Shown here piece by piece: positions 18,703 to 27,458 of a DNA stretch of 64,000 bases (position 1 is its first letter; each line of letters starts with the position of its first letter). A program made the position numbers and the translations under genes. Under the pieces are notes generated by a model that had not been told where the DNA came from, did not search any database, and saw nothing but the letters and a program-made list of their open reading frames with translations. Source of the DNA: an archaeon (GTDB lineage: Archaea > Asgardarchaeota > Thorarchaeia > Thorarchaeales > Thorarchaeaceae); the NCBI GenBank assembly GCA_024276825.1, contig JAJRWI010000044.1, positions 25,823 through 89,822 of the forward strand. The letters are read 5' to 3'.

Positions 18703-19104
18703 ATGTCTGAAGGAAAAAACGTTATCGAAGGGCTATATTATAGCAAGGACCACGAGTGGGTCAAGGTTGAATCAGATGATTTGGTAATTATTGGAATCAC
18801 GGACTTCGCACAACACTCACTCCATGAGATAACCTATGTTGAAGTTTCGGAAGTGGGAACAACACTAAATGCAGGTGACGAATGTGGACTTGTGGAGTCC
18901 ATGAAGGCCTCATCTGAGATATTCACCCCCCTTTCTGGAGAAGTCATTGAGGTCAACCCTGCTCTAGAACTGTCACCTGAAGTGGTCAACGAGTCACCCT
19001 ACGATAAGGGCTGGCTGATGAAAATGAAGCCCTCAAATCTGCAAGAAGAGATTGCATCACTCATGGATGCCAAAGCATATAGTGACTACATCGACTCTCT
19101 CTAG
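18703..19104 (+). CDS. gcvH: Glycine cleavage system H protein
   Basis: A 133-residue lipoyl carrier. The lipoylated lysine is K68 in GLVESMKASSEIF, and KDHEWVKVE marks the family N-terminus. It shuttles the aminomethyl group between the P, T and L proteins. A TATA-like GATTTATAGG at about 18659 sits 35-45 bp upstream of the ATG, so gcvH may have its own promoter besides reading from gcvT. A GGTGGA ribosome-binding site is present. An inverted repeat follows the stop. Confidence 0.95.
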   Translation: MSEGKNVIEGLYYSKDHEWVKVESDDLVIIGITDFAQHSLHEITYVEVSEVGTTLNAGDECGLVESMKASSEIFTPLSGEVIEVNPALELSPEVVNESPYDKGWLMKMKPSNLQEEIASLMDAKAYSDYIDSL

Positions 19105-19109
19105 ATAGC

Positions 19110-19138
19110 AATGATGTAAAGACTCGCTGTACATCATT
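19110..19138. terminator. Inverted repeat after gcvH
   Basis: A perfect 9-bp inverted repeat, AATGATGTA and TACATCATT, with an 11-base loop begins 6 bp after the gcvH stop. A short T run follows about 16 bp later. It could help end transcription or protect the mRNA 3' end, or be an operator for the gene at 19210. Archaeal terminators are mainly T runs, so the function is tentative. Confidence 0.35.
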
Positions 19139-19209
19139 ACAACCAACAGCAACCTTTTTAGCGGAACCAAGATTGACTCGGATGAAATGAGTCAAAAGGA
19201 GCCCTACCT

Positions 19210-21981
19210 ATGACCAGAATTGATAGAATAAAAAGATCCACAATCAGGTTCTTAAAACAGGTGTTTCATAAACCAAAGGCAAAGATCTCTAGAGGATCAA
19301 TCCTGCTGTCAATTGCATTATGCCTCATCTTTTTTGCGGCACTTCTCCTACGAATATACCCCCTAATGGACTCGCAACCACTCGTCAGGGCCTTTGACCC
19401 TTGGTTTCAACTGAAGGTGTCGCAATTCATTGCCGAGAATGGTTTTGGAGCATTCTTCAACTGGTATGACACGACAACTTGGGTTCCTTTTGGTAGAGAT
19501 ATCACCAGTACCACTTACATTGGAGTACCTTTTACAACAGCTTTCTTCTACTTCTTACTTAACAACTTGGGAATTCATGTTGATATCCTGACAGTTGCTC
19601 TGGTGCTTCCTGCATTCATGGGTGCTCTTACAACATTGATGGCCTTCTTCTTGGGCCGTGAGTTGCACAACAACACTGTGGGCCTCCTGAGTGCAGTCTT
19701 TCTGGCTTTTATGCCCGCCTTCATCCAGAGGTCAATTGCAGGGTTTTATGACAATGAGTTCATCGGGGTCTTTGCAATCACCCTCACGATATTCCTATTC
19801 ACAAGGAGCATAAAGCGCGACTCGACCTTTTCTGCTGTCGCCGCTGGACTCTCTCTTGCATACCTTACGGGATCATGGGGTGCAGCAGATTTTGTGACAG
19901 ACCTCTTTGCAATGTATGCCTTTTTCATGCTTGTATTTGGTCGCTATAGCAAGAGGCTACTCTCCTCTTACCTTATCACAATCTCTCTTGGCCTCTTTCT
20001 GGGAGGCTTGGTTCCACGAAATGGTTTTGACGATCTGACCTCATTCCAACTACTTGTGCCAATTGGTGTGGGCATCCTACTTGCAGGCTTTGAGGTTTGG
20101 AACAGACTTGGCGGCTACAGAGAAGCAACTGCCAAGGCACTTACTCCCTATTCACGCCCACTTATGCTGGGGATAATCACACCAATCATTGGGGCCGCTG
20201 GCTATTTCATCTATGCTGGTGGGGCAGACCTTGACATCTCCACCGCTAACAGTAATCCCATCCTCAATATAGGTGGAAAGTTCCTCACGGTAATTAACCC
20301 ATTCTATAGATTGGATCAACGTATTTTTGCATCAGTTGCAGAACACTTGCCGAGCCCCTGGTCAAGTTTCTATAACACTCTTCTCATCCTGATATTCTTC
20401 TTCCCACTAGGAATGTATTTTCTGTTCAAACGTGGTCGGGATGAGGACTGGCTGATCCTCCTCTATGGAGTCACTGCTGTCTATTTCACAGGCAGCATGA
20501 TTCGTCTGAGTCTTATCCTTGCACCTGCTGTTGCAGTACTCTCTGCAATGGCTGTTAATGGAATGCTCATGCCATTTGCCAAAGTGGCAACTCAAAAGTC
20601 TGTGTTTGAACGACGAAGATTTAGACTGAGTTCGTCACTCACATCAGAACACACGATCATTGCTTTCGGGTTTGTCGGACTGCTCTTGTCTGTTAATCTA
20701 TTGCTTGGCGTTTCATACACAACCGTGCAGATAGGCAATCCCGAATTTGCTAGGGCAAACCTCTCAGATCAAACGCAATGGACAGATTGGCAGACTGCAA
20801 TGACTTACATGAGGAATGTCTTACCAGACGATGCAATCATTGCTAGCTGGTGGGACTATGGCTATTGGATAAATAGTGCTGCTGGAAAGAAGACGATAGT
20901 TGATAATGCAACATTCAATAGCACGCAAATAGCATTAATGGGCTATGCACTGATGTCGACATCGTTGACAGAATCTCTGAAGACATTCAAAAGATGGAAC
21001 GCCACGCATGTGCTTGTCTTTTGGGGCCATAAGGTGAATCAAATCGGTGGCGATGAAGGAAAGTGGCCATGGATGGTCAGAATTGCTGAGGACAAGCTTG
21101 GAAGTAATGTCATTGATGATAAGACCTACCTTGGTGATGATCCTTCAACTCCCGATGTTGAAGAAACCGAGTACACACTTGATCCATTCTTCCAGTCCAC
21201 ACTCTACAAACTCCTGCTCTATGGAGAACCACATGATCAGAATGAGGCTGAAGAGATGCAACTGTCTCAGAACCGCATCTATTGGGACACTTATCAGACT
21301 GGATACATGTCTGGCGATCCTCGTTGGACTCAGAACATCCCTTCAGACCTTCATGGTGCATTTGATCTATCATTCATCAGCTACTCATTCGGCTTTGTGA
21401 AGATTTATGAGATTGACTACACTATGTACTATCAATATCTGAACCAGACTCGTGCTGACTGGGCCCTCGAGAAGGACATTGGTCTAGCCGACATCTCCTT
21501 GGATGGTAGTCTATCTAATGCCGAACGAAACTTTCCAAGCTACAATGTGGTCTTTGGTGGTGGTTATGAGGCAACCGTGTATTCTCAGGCCAATTCAACC
21601 CACCTATATCTGGGTGTTGACATGGCCAACTACTCGGTGAATGATGACGCCTTTGGAATTCAGATATCTCCCCTTGACTCACCATTAGACTCCGACATAC
21701 GTGTTGTGAATTATGATGGTCATGATGCCTTTGATGGACACATTGACTTCAATGGCAATTGGAAGGAGGACTCGACTGGCACAAACTCCACCGAGTTTGC
21801 TAAGGGCGACGGCGTAATCGAGTTCATCATTCCATTGAATTCTCATGACCCACAGGACCTCACCATGAAACCCGGAATGAATTATCAGATTCGATTCATG
21901 TGGTGGGACAATGTCAATAAAGGCGAACCGACCTTTGCAGCTGATTGGGTCGAATTCTGGGTCCCGATAGACCTGTATTAG
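19210..21981 (+). CDS. aglB: Oligosaccharyltransferase catalytic subunit AglB (STT3)
   Basis: A 923-residue STT3-family enzyme that moves a lipid-linked glycan to asparagine in N-x-S/T sequons on the outer face of the membrane. The N-terminal two thirds is polytopic. The first acidic catalytic loop is RAFDPWFQ and the second is GFYDNEF. The substrate-binding WWDYG motif is at residues 547-551. The globular extracytoplasmic C-terminal domain is about 375 residues. SD AAGGAG is 8 nt before the ATG, lying within a tiny upstream frame whose stop overlaps the start. The dolichol-type carrier is suggested by a polyprenol-kinase-like gene at 29.9 kb. Confidence 0.95.
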   Translation: MTRIDRIKRSTIRFLKQVFHKPKAKISRGSILLSIALCLIFFAALLLRIYPLMDSQPLVRAFDPWFQLKVSQFIAENGFGAFFNWYDTTTWVPFGRDITSTTYIGVPFTTAFFYFLLNNLGIHVDILTVALVLPAFMGALTTLMAFFLGRELHNNTVGLLSAVFLAFMPAFIQRSIAGFYDNEFIGVFAITLTIFLFTRSIKRDSTFSAVAAGLSLAYLTGSWGAADFVTDLFAMYAFFMLVFGRYSKRLLSSYLITISLGLFLGGLVPRNGFDDLTSFQLLVPIGVGILLAGFEVWNRLGGYREATAKALTPYSRPLMLGIITPIIGAAGYFIYAGGADLDISTANSNPILNIGGKFLTVINPFYRLDQRIFASVAEHLPSPWSSFYNTLLILIFFFPLGMYFLFKRGRDEDWLILLYGVTAVYFTGSMIRLSLILAPAVAVLSAMAVNGMLMPFAKVATQKSVFERRRFRLSSSLTSEHTIIAFGFVGLLLSVNLLLGVSYTTVQIGNPEFARANLSDQTQWTDWQTAMTYMRNVLPDDAIIASWWDYGYWINSAAGKKTIVDNATFNSTQIALMGYALMSTSLTESLKTFKRWNATHVLVFWGHKVNQIGGDEGKWPWMVRIAEDKLGSNVIDDKTYLGDDPSTPDVEETEYTLDPFFQSTLYKLLLYGEPHDQNEAEEMQLSQNRIYWDTYQTGYMSGDPRWTQNIPSDLHGAFDLSFISYSFGFVKIYEIDYTMYYQYLNQTRADWALEKDIGLADISLDGSLSNAERNFPSYNVVFGGGYEATVYSQANSTHLYLGVDMANYSVNDDAFGIQISPLDSPLDSDIRVVNYDGHDAFDGHIDFNGNWKEDSTGTNSTEFAKGDGVIEFIIPLNSHDPQDLTMKPGMNYQIRFMWWDNVNKGEPTFAADWVEFWVPIDLY

Positions 21982-22010
21982 AAACAACAACTCTGCTCAG
22001 CTGGCACTAA

Positions 22011-22187
22011 CTACAGCAGTGCTGCTGAGCGAACTTTTCTCTTTGCTCTCCTTCTATACTCGCCATACTTGTCTGCTGGAGAGTACTTTGGGGGTTTTGG
22101 GTCTTTAACAGCCTCTCCGCATTTCGGGCAGCGTGCATCATCAAGAGTATAATTATTACAATGCACGCACTTGTACATACGAGTCAT
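22011..22187 (-). CDS. nop10: Ribosome biogenesis protein Nop10
   Basis: Nop10 is the small zinc-binding core protein of H/ACA RNPs, which guide pseudouridylation of rRNA. This product of about 58 residues has the zinc ribbon MYKCVHC...CPKCGE, then KDPKPPKYSPADKYGEYRR, the conserved PPK-F/Y-S-P-x-D-x-Y-x-x-YRR element. The ATG at 22187 is preferred over a GTG at 22196 that overlaps the eIF2-alpha stop. It is the last gene of the L44e-S27e-eIF2-alpha-Nop10 group, an order common in archaea. Confidence 0.95.
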   Translation of the reverse strand: MTRMYKCVHCNNYTLDDARCPKCGEAVKDPKPPKYSPADKYGEYRRRAKRKVRSAALL

Positions 22188-22195
22188 TATGATCA

Positions 22196-22990
22196 CTACT
22201 TGCGATTGAAACTGAACGTGCCATTTGCACCCTCAACAATCTTAGAAATGGCTGATGTCATCTTTGATAGTACCTCTTCTGCCTCTTTATAGTCTGGGCT
22301 GACAATCCTCAATTTGTATCTGGGTGAACCAAGTGTGTAAATCTCCACAGTTGATCCCTTAAACTTGGAGCCCACTTCCAGTCCTTTAAGGAGTGCCTTT
22401 TTGATTACCTCCACACCTTCGGGTCCGGGCACTTGTATAGACATCTCACCATCTATCTCGACGGAAGGTATCTCTATTCTGGCCTTTGCGAGTTCCGCAA
22501 TCTGCTTCTTCAATGTCTTGTCTGCTTCAATCTCCTCAAAGGCCTTTTCACCAATCTCTGCAGCCTTCTCCAGCCCACGATAGATCTCTCCATAATAGTC
22601 CTCTATTGGCCAACCTATTCGCTCATAAATCTCCTCAATCGTCATCCCATTCTCTTTAGCCACCAGCTCTAGCAACTTCTCGGCCTTCTGTGCCCTCTTC
22701 CACTCATTGTTCTTGGCTCGCTTTGCCTCTGATGACACCCTTCTCAACGAGCAGTCGATGTGGTGTCTCGGAATGTCTACATTCAGGACCTTCACAACTA
22801 CTCTCTGTTTCTCGTGGATATGATTCCTGATGTTCCTGACCCACGTGCTGCTTATTTCAGACACATGAATGAACCCCTCCTTATCACCATACTCGGGCAG
22901 TATCACATATGCACCATAGTTGGTGACTTTCGTTGCTACAGCTATCACATATTCATCAGGTTGGGGCCATTCTGCACGCTTCAGGACCAT
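22196..22990 (-). CDS. eif2a: Translation initiation factor 2 alpha subunit
   Basis: A 264-residue aIF2-alpha, part of the heterotrimer that brings initiator tRNA to the ribosome. The N-terminal S1 domain is visible (PDEYVIAVATKVTNYGAYVILPEYGDKEGFIHVSEIS) and ends with CSLRRVS; a helical middle domain (about 90-175) and an alpha-beta C-terminal domain (about 180-264) follow. The residue aligned with the eukaryotic regulatory Ser51 region lies in the S1 loop EISSTWVRN. It is transcribed with S27e upstream and Nop10 downstream. Confidence 0.95.
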   Translation of the reverse strand: MVLKRAEWPQPDEYVIAVATKVTNYGAYVILPEYGDKEGFIHVSEISSTWVRNIRNHIHEKQRVVVKVLNVDIPRHHIDCSLRRVSSEAKRAKNNEWKRAQKAEKLLELVAKENGMTIEEIYERIGWPIEDYYGEIYRGLEKAAEIGEKAFEEIEADKTLKKQIAELAKARIEIPSVEIDGEMSIQVPGPEGVEVIKKALLKGLEVGSKFKGSTVEIYTLGSPRYKLRIVSPDYKEAEEVLSKMTSAISKIVEGANGTFSFNRK

Positions 22991-23024
22991 CCTAGATCAT
23001 CTCCTTTCCTCTCACTCGTGCAGT

Positions 23025-23246
23025 CTATGTGAGAATCTCGACTTCTCTCGCTATGGGTTCAAGTTTCACTCTTCCACCTACTGGCTTTGCAAGCACTTTA
23101 CCACATTTCAGACACTTGACCTCCGTCGTGGCATGCCCAAAAATGACCTGCTCGTTCTCACACTCTAGACACTTCACTCTTATGAATCGTGACTTTGGCT
23201 GCTGCACTATCTCTTTCCTAGCCAATCTTATCACCGCTGAAATCAT
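23025..23246 (-). CDS. rps27e: Small ribosomal subunit protein eS27
   Basis: A zinc-ribbon ribosomal protein. PKSRFIRVKCLEC with a second CLKC pair and TEVKCLKCGKVLAKPVGG is the eS27 signature. Archaeal members usually begin a few residues before PKSRF; here an ATG at 23246 gives a 73-residue form and a GTG at 23255 one slightly longer, so the first 15-20 residues are either an extension or the start is misjudged. Two TATA-like blocks (near 23325-23345) lie upstream. Confidence 0.93.
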   Translation of the reverse strand: MISAVIRLARKEIVQQPKSRFIRVKCLECENEQVIFGHATTEVKCLKCGKVLAKPVGGRVKLEPIAREVEILT

Positions 23247-23389
23247 TATCGCCACTGCCTCTCTGGCAGAGAAAAGGACTCCTATGGGTCTTATTATCGT
23301 CGTGTTTGTGTCATATTATAACTCTATCGACACGTATAATAAAAAACAACTCTTCCGAAGATCAGAGGTACAGAATTCTCTAGTACAAT

Positions 23390-23668
23390 TTACTTCTGTA
23401 TTTCTACTTTCTTAACCCTCATTCCTTTCGACTGAATGATATAGCCACAGTCTTTGCATTTGAACTTCAACACGGTCTTCTTGGTGGTCTTGGCAAACCT
23501 CTTCTGGATTGGCTTTGGAAATGATCCATACCCCTTGGTCTTACGTGTCATCCTCCGTTTACCCTCTGCCATGGATCTGTCCTTACCCTTTTTGTATATT
23601 GATACAGTGTGCTCTGTATATGCCCTGCATCGTGGACAGTACCTGTTTATTGTTCCTCTCATCTTCAT
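23390..23668 (-). CDS. rpl44e: Large ribosomal subunit protein eL42 (L44e)
   Basis: A 92-residue basic zinc protein of the 50S E site. The first CxxC (YCPRCRAYTEHTV) and the second (FKCKDCGY) make the zinc site; the connecting segment GKRRMTRKTKGYGSFPKP is the conserved rRNA-binding stretch. Length is typical. It begins the ribosomal group that continues with S27e, eIF2-alpha and Nop10. Confidence 0.97.
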   Translation of the reverse strand: MKMRGTINRYCPRCRAYTEHTVSIYKKGKDRSMAEGKRRMTRKTKGYGSFPKPIQKRFAKTTKKTVLKFKCKDCGYIIQSKGMRVKKVEIQK

Positions 23669-23736
23669 TCTTTTCGACCACCAACTTGTGCCGCTTTCCT
23701 CTCTGTTCCATTTATAATTCTTGAGGATTGACGGTC

Positions 23737-23934
23737 CTATATTAGCCCTAATTGCCTCGATATATGCGCCGCCACTACTGCCACTATCAGTATGGCCGCT
23801 ATAATCATCACTAGCGTGGGCCCAACCTTGATGCCAGGCGTCTCATCCTCGAAGAAGCGTATGAGGCCAGCTCCACCTGAGGGCATTGGTCCTTCACCCT
23901 TCTTCTTTCTGCGCTTTTTAGCAGTCTTTGGCAT
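23737..23934 (-). CDS. secG: Sec61-beta, translocon small subunit
   Basis: A 65-residue tail-anchored protein: basic N-terminus (KTAKKRRKKKGEGPMPSGGAGLIRFFEDE), then a single C-terminal membrane helix. The GLIRFFEDETPGIKVGP segment just before the helix is the archaeal/eukaryotic Sec61-beta signature. It binds SecY in the protein-conducting channel. A TATA-like TTAAAAG about 40 bp upstream also lies between it and the divergent gene at 24052. Confidence 0.95.
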   Translation of the reverse strand: MPKTAKKRRKKKGEGPMPSGGAGLIRFFEDETPGIKVGPTLVMIIAAILIVAVVAAHISRQLGLI

Positions 23935-24051
23935 AGGGAGTTCACCAGAGGTGAAGTTGAGGTGATGGCTTTTAATCCTTTTGACAGGTCAAATAAAGAA
24001 GTCGCAAGATTCAGAAGGATACATGTAGTCACTAATTGGAAGCGCGAGGTC

Positions 24052-25416
24052 ATGAGAAGTAAGGCAGAATCTAGGCTGAGTGGGCTGGCAGTGATAATGT
24101 TAGTGAGCACCATGCTTATCACACAATGGGCCATTGGTAGTGGTGTGCCACCAGGCTTTTTGAAACCACCGCGAATCGCAGTGTTTCGTGGTGATACTGA
24201 CTATGCATTATTATTGTCCTGGGACGATGGAATCAACGATGAGGTCCTGGCATATATCGAGGAGGAGTTTGGGGCGCATCACACCTCCTTTGTTGTGACC
24301 TCACAGATTGATGAAAGGCAGTTATGGGGCCTGGACCTCCTCTTCCGAGGACATGATATTCAGTCGCACTCGCATAAGCATATCTATCACGCTTTGCTTA
24401 ACAGGAGCTATTGTGAGTGGCTATACTTGAGGAGTGTTGAGAAGATCAGGTCCAAGTTTGGCTACGACGCAATTCTAATGGCCTATCCATATGGGTCTTA
24501 TGGCTACACTTCCTCGCGAGTGGCGATGGAATACTTTAATGTCGCACGTGGAGTGAATCCGGAGAAGCCGCAGATGCTGGGCACATGGCCGATTCCCGCT
24601 GATGAAGTGAGAGGTTGCAAGCAGTCCTTTCCTCTTGTCAGCGGCCTATCCGGGAACACCACAGAATGGCTCCAGTCATCATTCACGAGTATGACTAAGT
24701 TGGGAGTGTATCGGGCGTTCAAGTGCTATGGTCATGCAGCGTTGTTCAATGGCAGTGAAATTAGGAGGTTTAGTGAGGTCTTGGCAGAAATTGCTGGACG
24801 CGGCGATACATGGATTACAAGTTGGGGGGAGGCGGTGGCATATAGCATAGAGCGGGAGCGGACACAAATTGAACACTATTCACTTGGCATCAGCCGACTG
24901 ACCTTCATACTGGTTGCGGACTTCAACATCACGCGATTTTCAGTCCCATTGACATTTGTTGTGGAGGTGCCACTTGGCTGGACTACTCCCACAGTGCTCG
25001 ACGAAGGGAGAATACTATCAAGCCAACTGAAGAGCAGTCCTGACGGTCGAAGATATGTGGTCTTTGATACACTGCCGCAGAATCAGCAAATTGTGATTAC
25101 GGCCAATGTTTTGATGGACACAGCCCCACCTGAAGTGTCCAATCTGCGCATGATGTTGAGTGATGAGGGAGTCTGTTTCATGCTTGACATAACCGATATG
25201 AGTGGAGTGGTGACTGATGTCAACATAACGATTACAACAGAACTAACCGTTTACTCTTTCAAGAACGTGCAGAATCCCGTCTTCTGGAACAATGCCACCT
25301 ACGGCTGTGTGGTGTTCGGTCTTAAAACTGGAAGTTGCATCATGGAGGTTTCTGCAGTCGATAGTTCTGGGAACTCCATGAACTTGGTCTATGAGATATT
25401 AATTCATCCCCAATGA
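24052..25416 (+). CDS. Secreted polysaccharide-deacetylase-like (NodB-fold) protein
   Basis: The product of about 454 residues starts with a basic stretch and a hydrophobic segment (LAVIMLVSTMLITQWAI), a signal peptide or anchor. Next comes a NodB-type domain: LLLSWDDGINDE gives the paired aspartates, SHSHKHI the metal histidines, and MAYPYGSYG the substrate-loop motif. Such enzymes remove N- or O-acetyl groups from glycans. The last 150 residues look like beta-sandwich repeats. I start at the ATG at 24052 with GCGAGG upstream; an earlier start at 23962 would add 30 residues before the hydrophobic segment. The substrate is unknown; a role in surface glycans is inferred. Confidence 0.72.
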   Translation: MRSKAESRLSGLAVIMLVSTMLITQWAIGSGVPPGFLKPPRIAVFRGDTDYALLLSWDDGINDEVLAYIEEEFGAHHTSFVVTSQIDERQLWGLDLLFRGHDIQSHSHKHIYHALLNRSYCEWLYLRSVEKIRSKFGYDAILMAYPYGSYGYTSSRVAMEYFNVARGVNPEKPQMLGTWPIPADEVRGCKQSFPLVSGLSGNTTEWLQSSFTSMTKLGVYRAFKCYGHAALFNGSEIRRFSEVLAEIAGRGDTWITSWGEAVAYSIERERTQIEHYSLGISRLTFILVADFNITRFSVPLTFVVEVPLGWTTPTVLDEGRILSSQLKSSPDGRRYVVFDTLPQNQQIVITANVLMDTAPPEVSNLRMMLSDEGVCFMLDITDMSGVVTDVNITITTELTVYSFKNVQNPVFWNNATYGCVVFGLKTGSCIMEVSAVDSSGNSMNLVYEILIHPQ

Positions 25417-25719
25417 TTAAGGTTCATCAGTGCACTCACAAGGGCTTTTTCCACATCTAGAGCAGACATAATTGTACTTGTTAAGTAATGCCTGTGCAAG
25501 ATCGATGTTGAGAAGGTTGGCAATGGAAATTACCCATGCAAAGAGGTCTCCGAGCTCCCTCTCAACATCTTCTTGCGATCTATTCTGCATGATGGCATCG
25601 CTGAGTTCTGCAAGTTCCTGAAATGTCCTCAACAGGGTGCGACCTACTCCGCGTTCCTTGTCGCGCTCGTAGTAAATCCTATGAATCATCTCTTGTGCTT
25701 CTCGGATATCCATTTTCAT
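25417..25719 (-). CDS. MazG-like nucleotide pyrophosphohydrolase
   Basis: A 100-residue all-alpha NTP pyrophosphatase. The metal-binding acidic residues are in FQELAELSDA and VERELGDLFAWV, the E-x-x-E and E-x-x-D pattern of the MazG fold. It likely hydrolyses NTPs or damaged nucleotides to NMP and pyrophosphate. An additional C-terminal cysteine cluster (CSRCGKSPCEC) may bind zinc, which is seen in some archaeal members. It converges with the NodB-like gene, the stops being directly adjacent, and follows glyA by 23 bp. Confidence 0.87.
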   Translation of the reverse strand: MKMDIREAQEMIHRIYYERDKERGVGRTLLRTFQELAELSDAIMQNRSQEDVERELGDLFAWVISIANLLNIDLAQALLNKYNYVCSRCGKSPCECTDEP

Positions 25720-25742
25720 CCCTGCTGAGTGTTATTCATGAT

Positions 25743-27065
25743 TTATAGGAATCTCAGGTGCTTGTAGGCTGGAGTCTTAGTATCAAAGGCAAACTGTACT
25801 TTCTGATACTCCTTTCTAAACTCTGCAACGTCTTCGGCCACCTTCACGACACTCTCACCTTTCATGACGACTCTATGCATGAACTCTGCAATCGCATCCA
25901 TCTCTGGCTCCCTCATCCCAAGTCGAGTCATTTCACTGGTACCAAGTCTAATGCCACCGGGAGTCTTATAATCACGTCCCATCTTTTTATCCCATGGAAG
26001 CAGATTTCTATTGATGATGATATTGGCTCTCTCAAGTTGTTCTTCCACAATACGACCGTTCTTCATCGGAGTTTCTGAGATGTCCACAAGAACAACATGC
26101 GACTCTGTAAAGCCCTTGTGTTCGGCAATCACCTTCCAACCGCGATCATAGAGGGCCTGAGCGAGTGCTTTGGCATTTTTGATGATTTGTTCTGAGTAAT
26201 CCTTTCCAAATTCCATCATCTCCGCAAGGACCACAGCAAGACCTGCAACATTATGCAAGTGATGATTACTCATCATACCGGGAAATGCAGCCCGCTTCAC
26301 TGCCTCTGAAAGTTCCTCCCTTGCAAGGACAATACCGTGTTGTGGACCTGGCATAGTCTTATGAGTGGAGGCAGTCATGATGTCTGCTCCCTCCCTAAGT
26401 GGGTCTTGAAATCTACCTGCGGCGATAAGTCCCGAAACATGTGCTGAATCATATCCAATGCGCATTCCATACTCATCTGCGATATCCCTGAACTCTTTCA
26501 CAGGATGCGGGAACGGGAATACACTGCCACCAAATAGCAGGAGCTTTATCTCTTGCCCCCCTTCTTGCAGTTTTCTTATCTCTTTGATACTAGCATCTAC
26601 ATCGATATTGAATTCCTTCTCGTCAAAGACCCAATTGCGCACCTTGTGCCCCCTGACTGCACCTGCGGTTCCACCAAGATTTCTTCGTGCATGAGAAATA
26701 TGACCACCATGAGCAATTGATAATGCCATCATCCTATCGCCAGGGGCCATTGTTGCAGTGTACATCATCAGGTTGGCAACAACTCCCGAAACTGGCCTTA
26801 CATCTGCGAACTCGGCGTTATAGAGCTTCTTAGCAAGGTCAATACAAATCAGTTCTACTTCATCGATATACTTGCACCCGGCATATACTCTCTCACCAGG
26901 CCAGCCCTCTGCATAGCGGTCTCTGAAATCACATACTATTGCTGATCTCACCGCGGGTGAAGAAATGTTCTCGGATGCAATGAGATTAATCGTCTTACTC
27001 ATCCAATTATCGTGCTTTTCAATAAGATCAAATACTGTGTCATACAACTTCTTGTGTTCACTCAA
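25743..27065 (-). CDS. glyA: Serine hydroxymethyltransferase
   Basis: A PLP enzyme exchanging a one-carbon unit between serine, glycine and tetrahydro(methano)pterin. The start region has NLIASENISSPAVR, and the PLP lysine is in TASTHKTMPGPQHG. About 440 residues. I use a TTG at 27065, since GGGAGGT lies at the correct distance, rather than the TTG at 27080. It supplies or uses the same one-carbon pool as GcvT/GcvH at 17.5-19.1 kb. A TATA-like GATATAAC lies about 45 bp upstream. Confidence 0.95.
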   Translation of the reverse strand: MSEHKKLYDTVFDLIEKHDNWMSKTINLIASENISSPAVRSAIVCDFRDRYAEGWPGERVYAGCKYIDEVELICIDLAKKLYNAEFADVRPVSGVVANLMMYTATMAPGDRMMALSIAHGGHISHARRNLGGTAGAVRGHKVRNWVFDEKEFNIDVDASIKEIRKLQEGGQEIKLLLFGGSVFPFPHPVKEFRDIADEYGMRIGYDSAHVSGLIAAGRFQDPLREGADIMTASTHKTMPGPQHGIVLAREELSEAVKRAAFPGMMSNHHLHNVAGLAVVLAEMMEFGKDYSEQIIKNAKALAQALYDRGWKVIAEHKGFTESHVVLVDISETPMKNGRIVEEQLERANIIINRNLLPWDKKMGRDYKTPGGIRLGTSEMTRLGMREPEMDAIAEFMHRVVMKGESVVKVAEDVAEFRKEYQKVQFAFDTKTPAYKHLRFL

Positions 27066-27201
27066 ATGATGACCTCCCAAGCCATGAGGATGTGTGCGCT
27101 GAGGTCCAACTTCGTTATATCACTTGCGACAGGGCTGCAATCAGTCTGAATGTGGTTTAATACACTAACAGAAGAAGATGGCGGGCCAGGTGGGACTCGA
27201 A

Positions 27202-27231
27202 TTCGTGTTGTGTTTCGTAGTGAAACCCAAT
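27202..27231 (-). other. T-arm intron of tRNA-Lys (53/54)
   Basis: A 30-nt intron between the T stem and T loop. Central helix CGTG/CACG is perfect, with bulges GG^A and AA^T at the splice sites; then TTG/CAA and the internal hairpin GTTTC/GAAAC. The exon junction cannot slide by a base, so its placement is unique. Confidence 0.85.
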
Positions 27232-27247
27232 CCCACGACCAACAAGT

Positions 27248-27277
27248 CTCTCCAATCCCAGCAAAATACTGGAGATT
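27248..27277 (-). other. Anticodon-loop intron of tRNA-Lys (37/38)
   Basis: A 30-nt intron at the canonical position. Helix CTCT (32-35) pairs with GGAG (one G-U), with bulges TA^A and AG^A at the two cut sites. Internally, AATCTC can pair with GGGATT. Confidence 0.85.
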
Positions 27278-27458
27278 TAAGAGCCTGTCGCTATACCGAC
27301 TTAGCCACTGGCCCACGATTCAATGTCTTTTCAGATTGAGTTTATAGATGTTGCGATACTGCATCCACCTCTTACCACCAAGAATAAGATTAGGAGGCTA
27401 TTTATGGTGCGATGATATATATCTCTAGACCATTGGAAGCAGTATAAGAGGTGTTCTG

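Larger units (their letters stand above)
27179..27314 (-). tRNA. tRNA-Lys(CTT) with two introns and encoded CCA
   Basis: Folded on the minus strand: acceptor GGGCCAG pairs with CTGGCCC, D stem GCTA/TAGC, anticodon stem ACAGG/CTTGT, anticodon CTT, variable loop TGGTC, T stem GTGGG/CCCAC, T loop TTCGAGT, discriminator G, then CCA at 27181-27179. The cloverleaf closes only after removing two 30-nt introns, one after position 37 and one between positions 53 and 54. Both sites show four-base-pair helices flanked by three-nt bulges, the form cut by the archaeal splicing endonuclease. A TATA-like block (TCTATAAAC near 27345) precedes it. Confidence 0.9.

Noticed and set aside
19187..19213. Eight-codon upstream frame overlapping the aglB start
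   Set aside because: It contains the aglB ribosome-binding site and its stop overlaps the ATG, but there is no evidence that it is translated.
21995..22030. GCTCAGC/GCTGAGC inverted repeat between aglB and nop10
   Set aside because: The loop is 22 bases and one arm is inside the nop10 coding region, so chance is as likely as a terminator.
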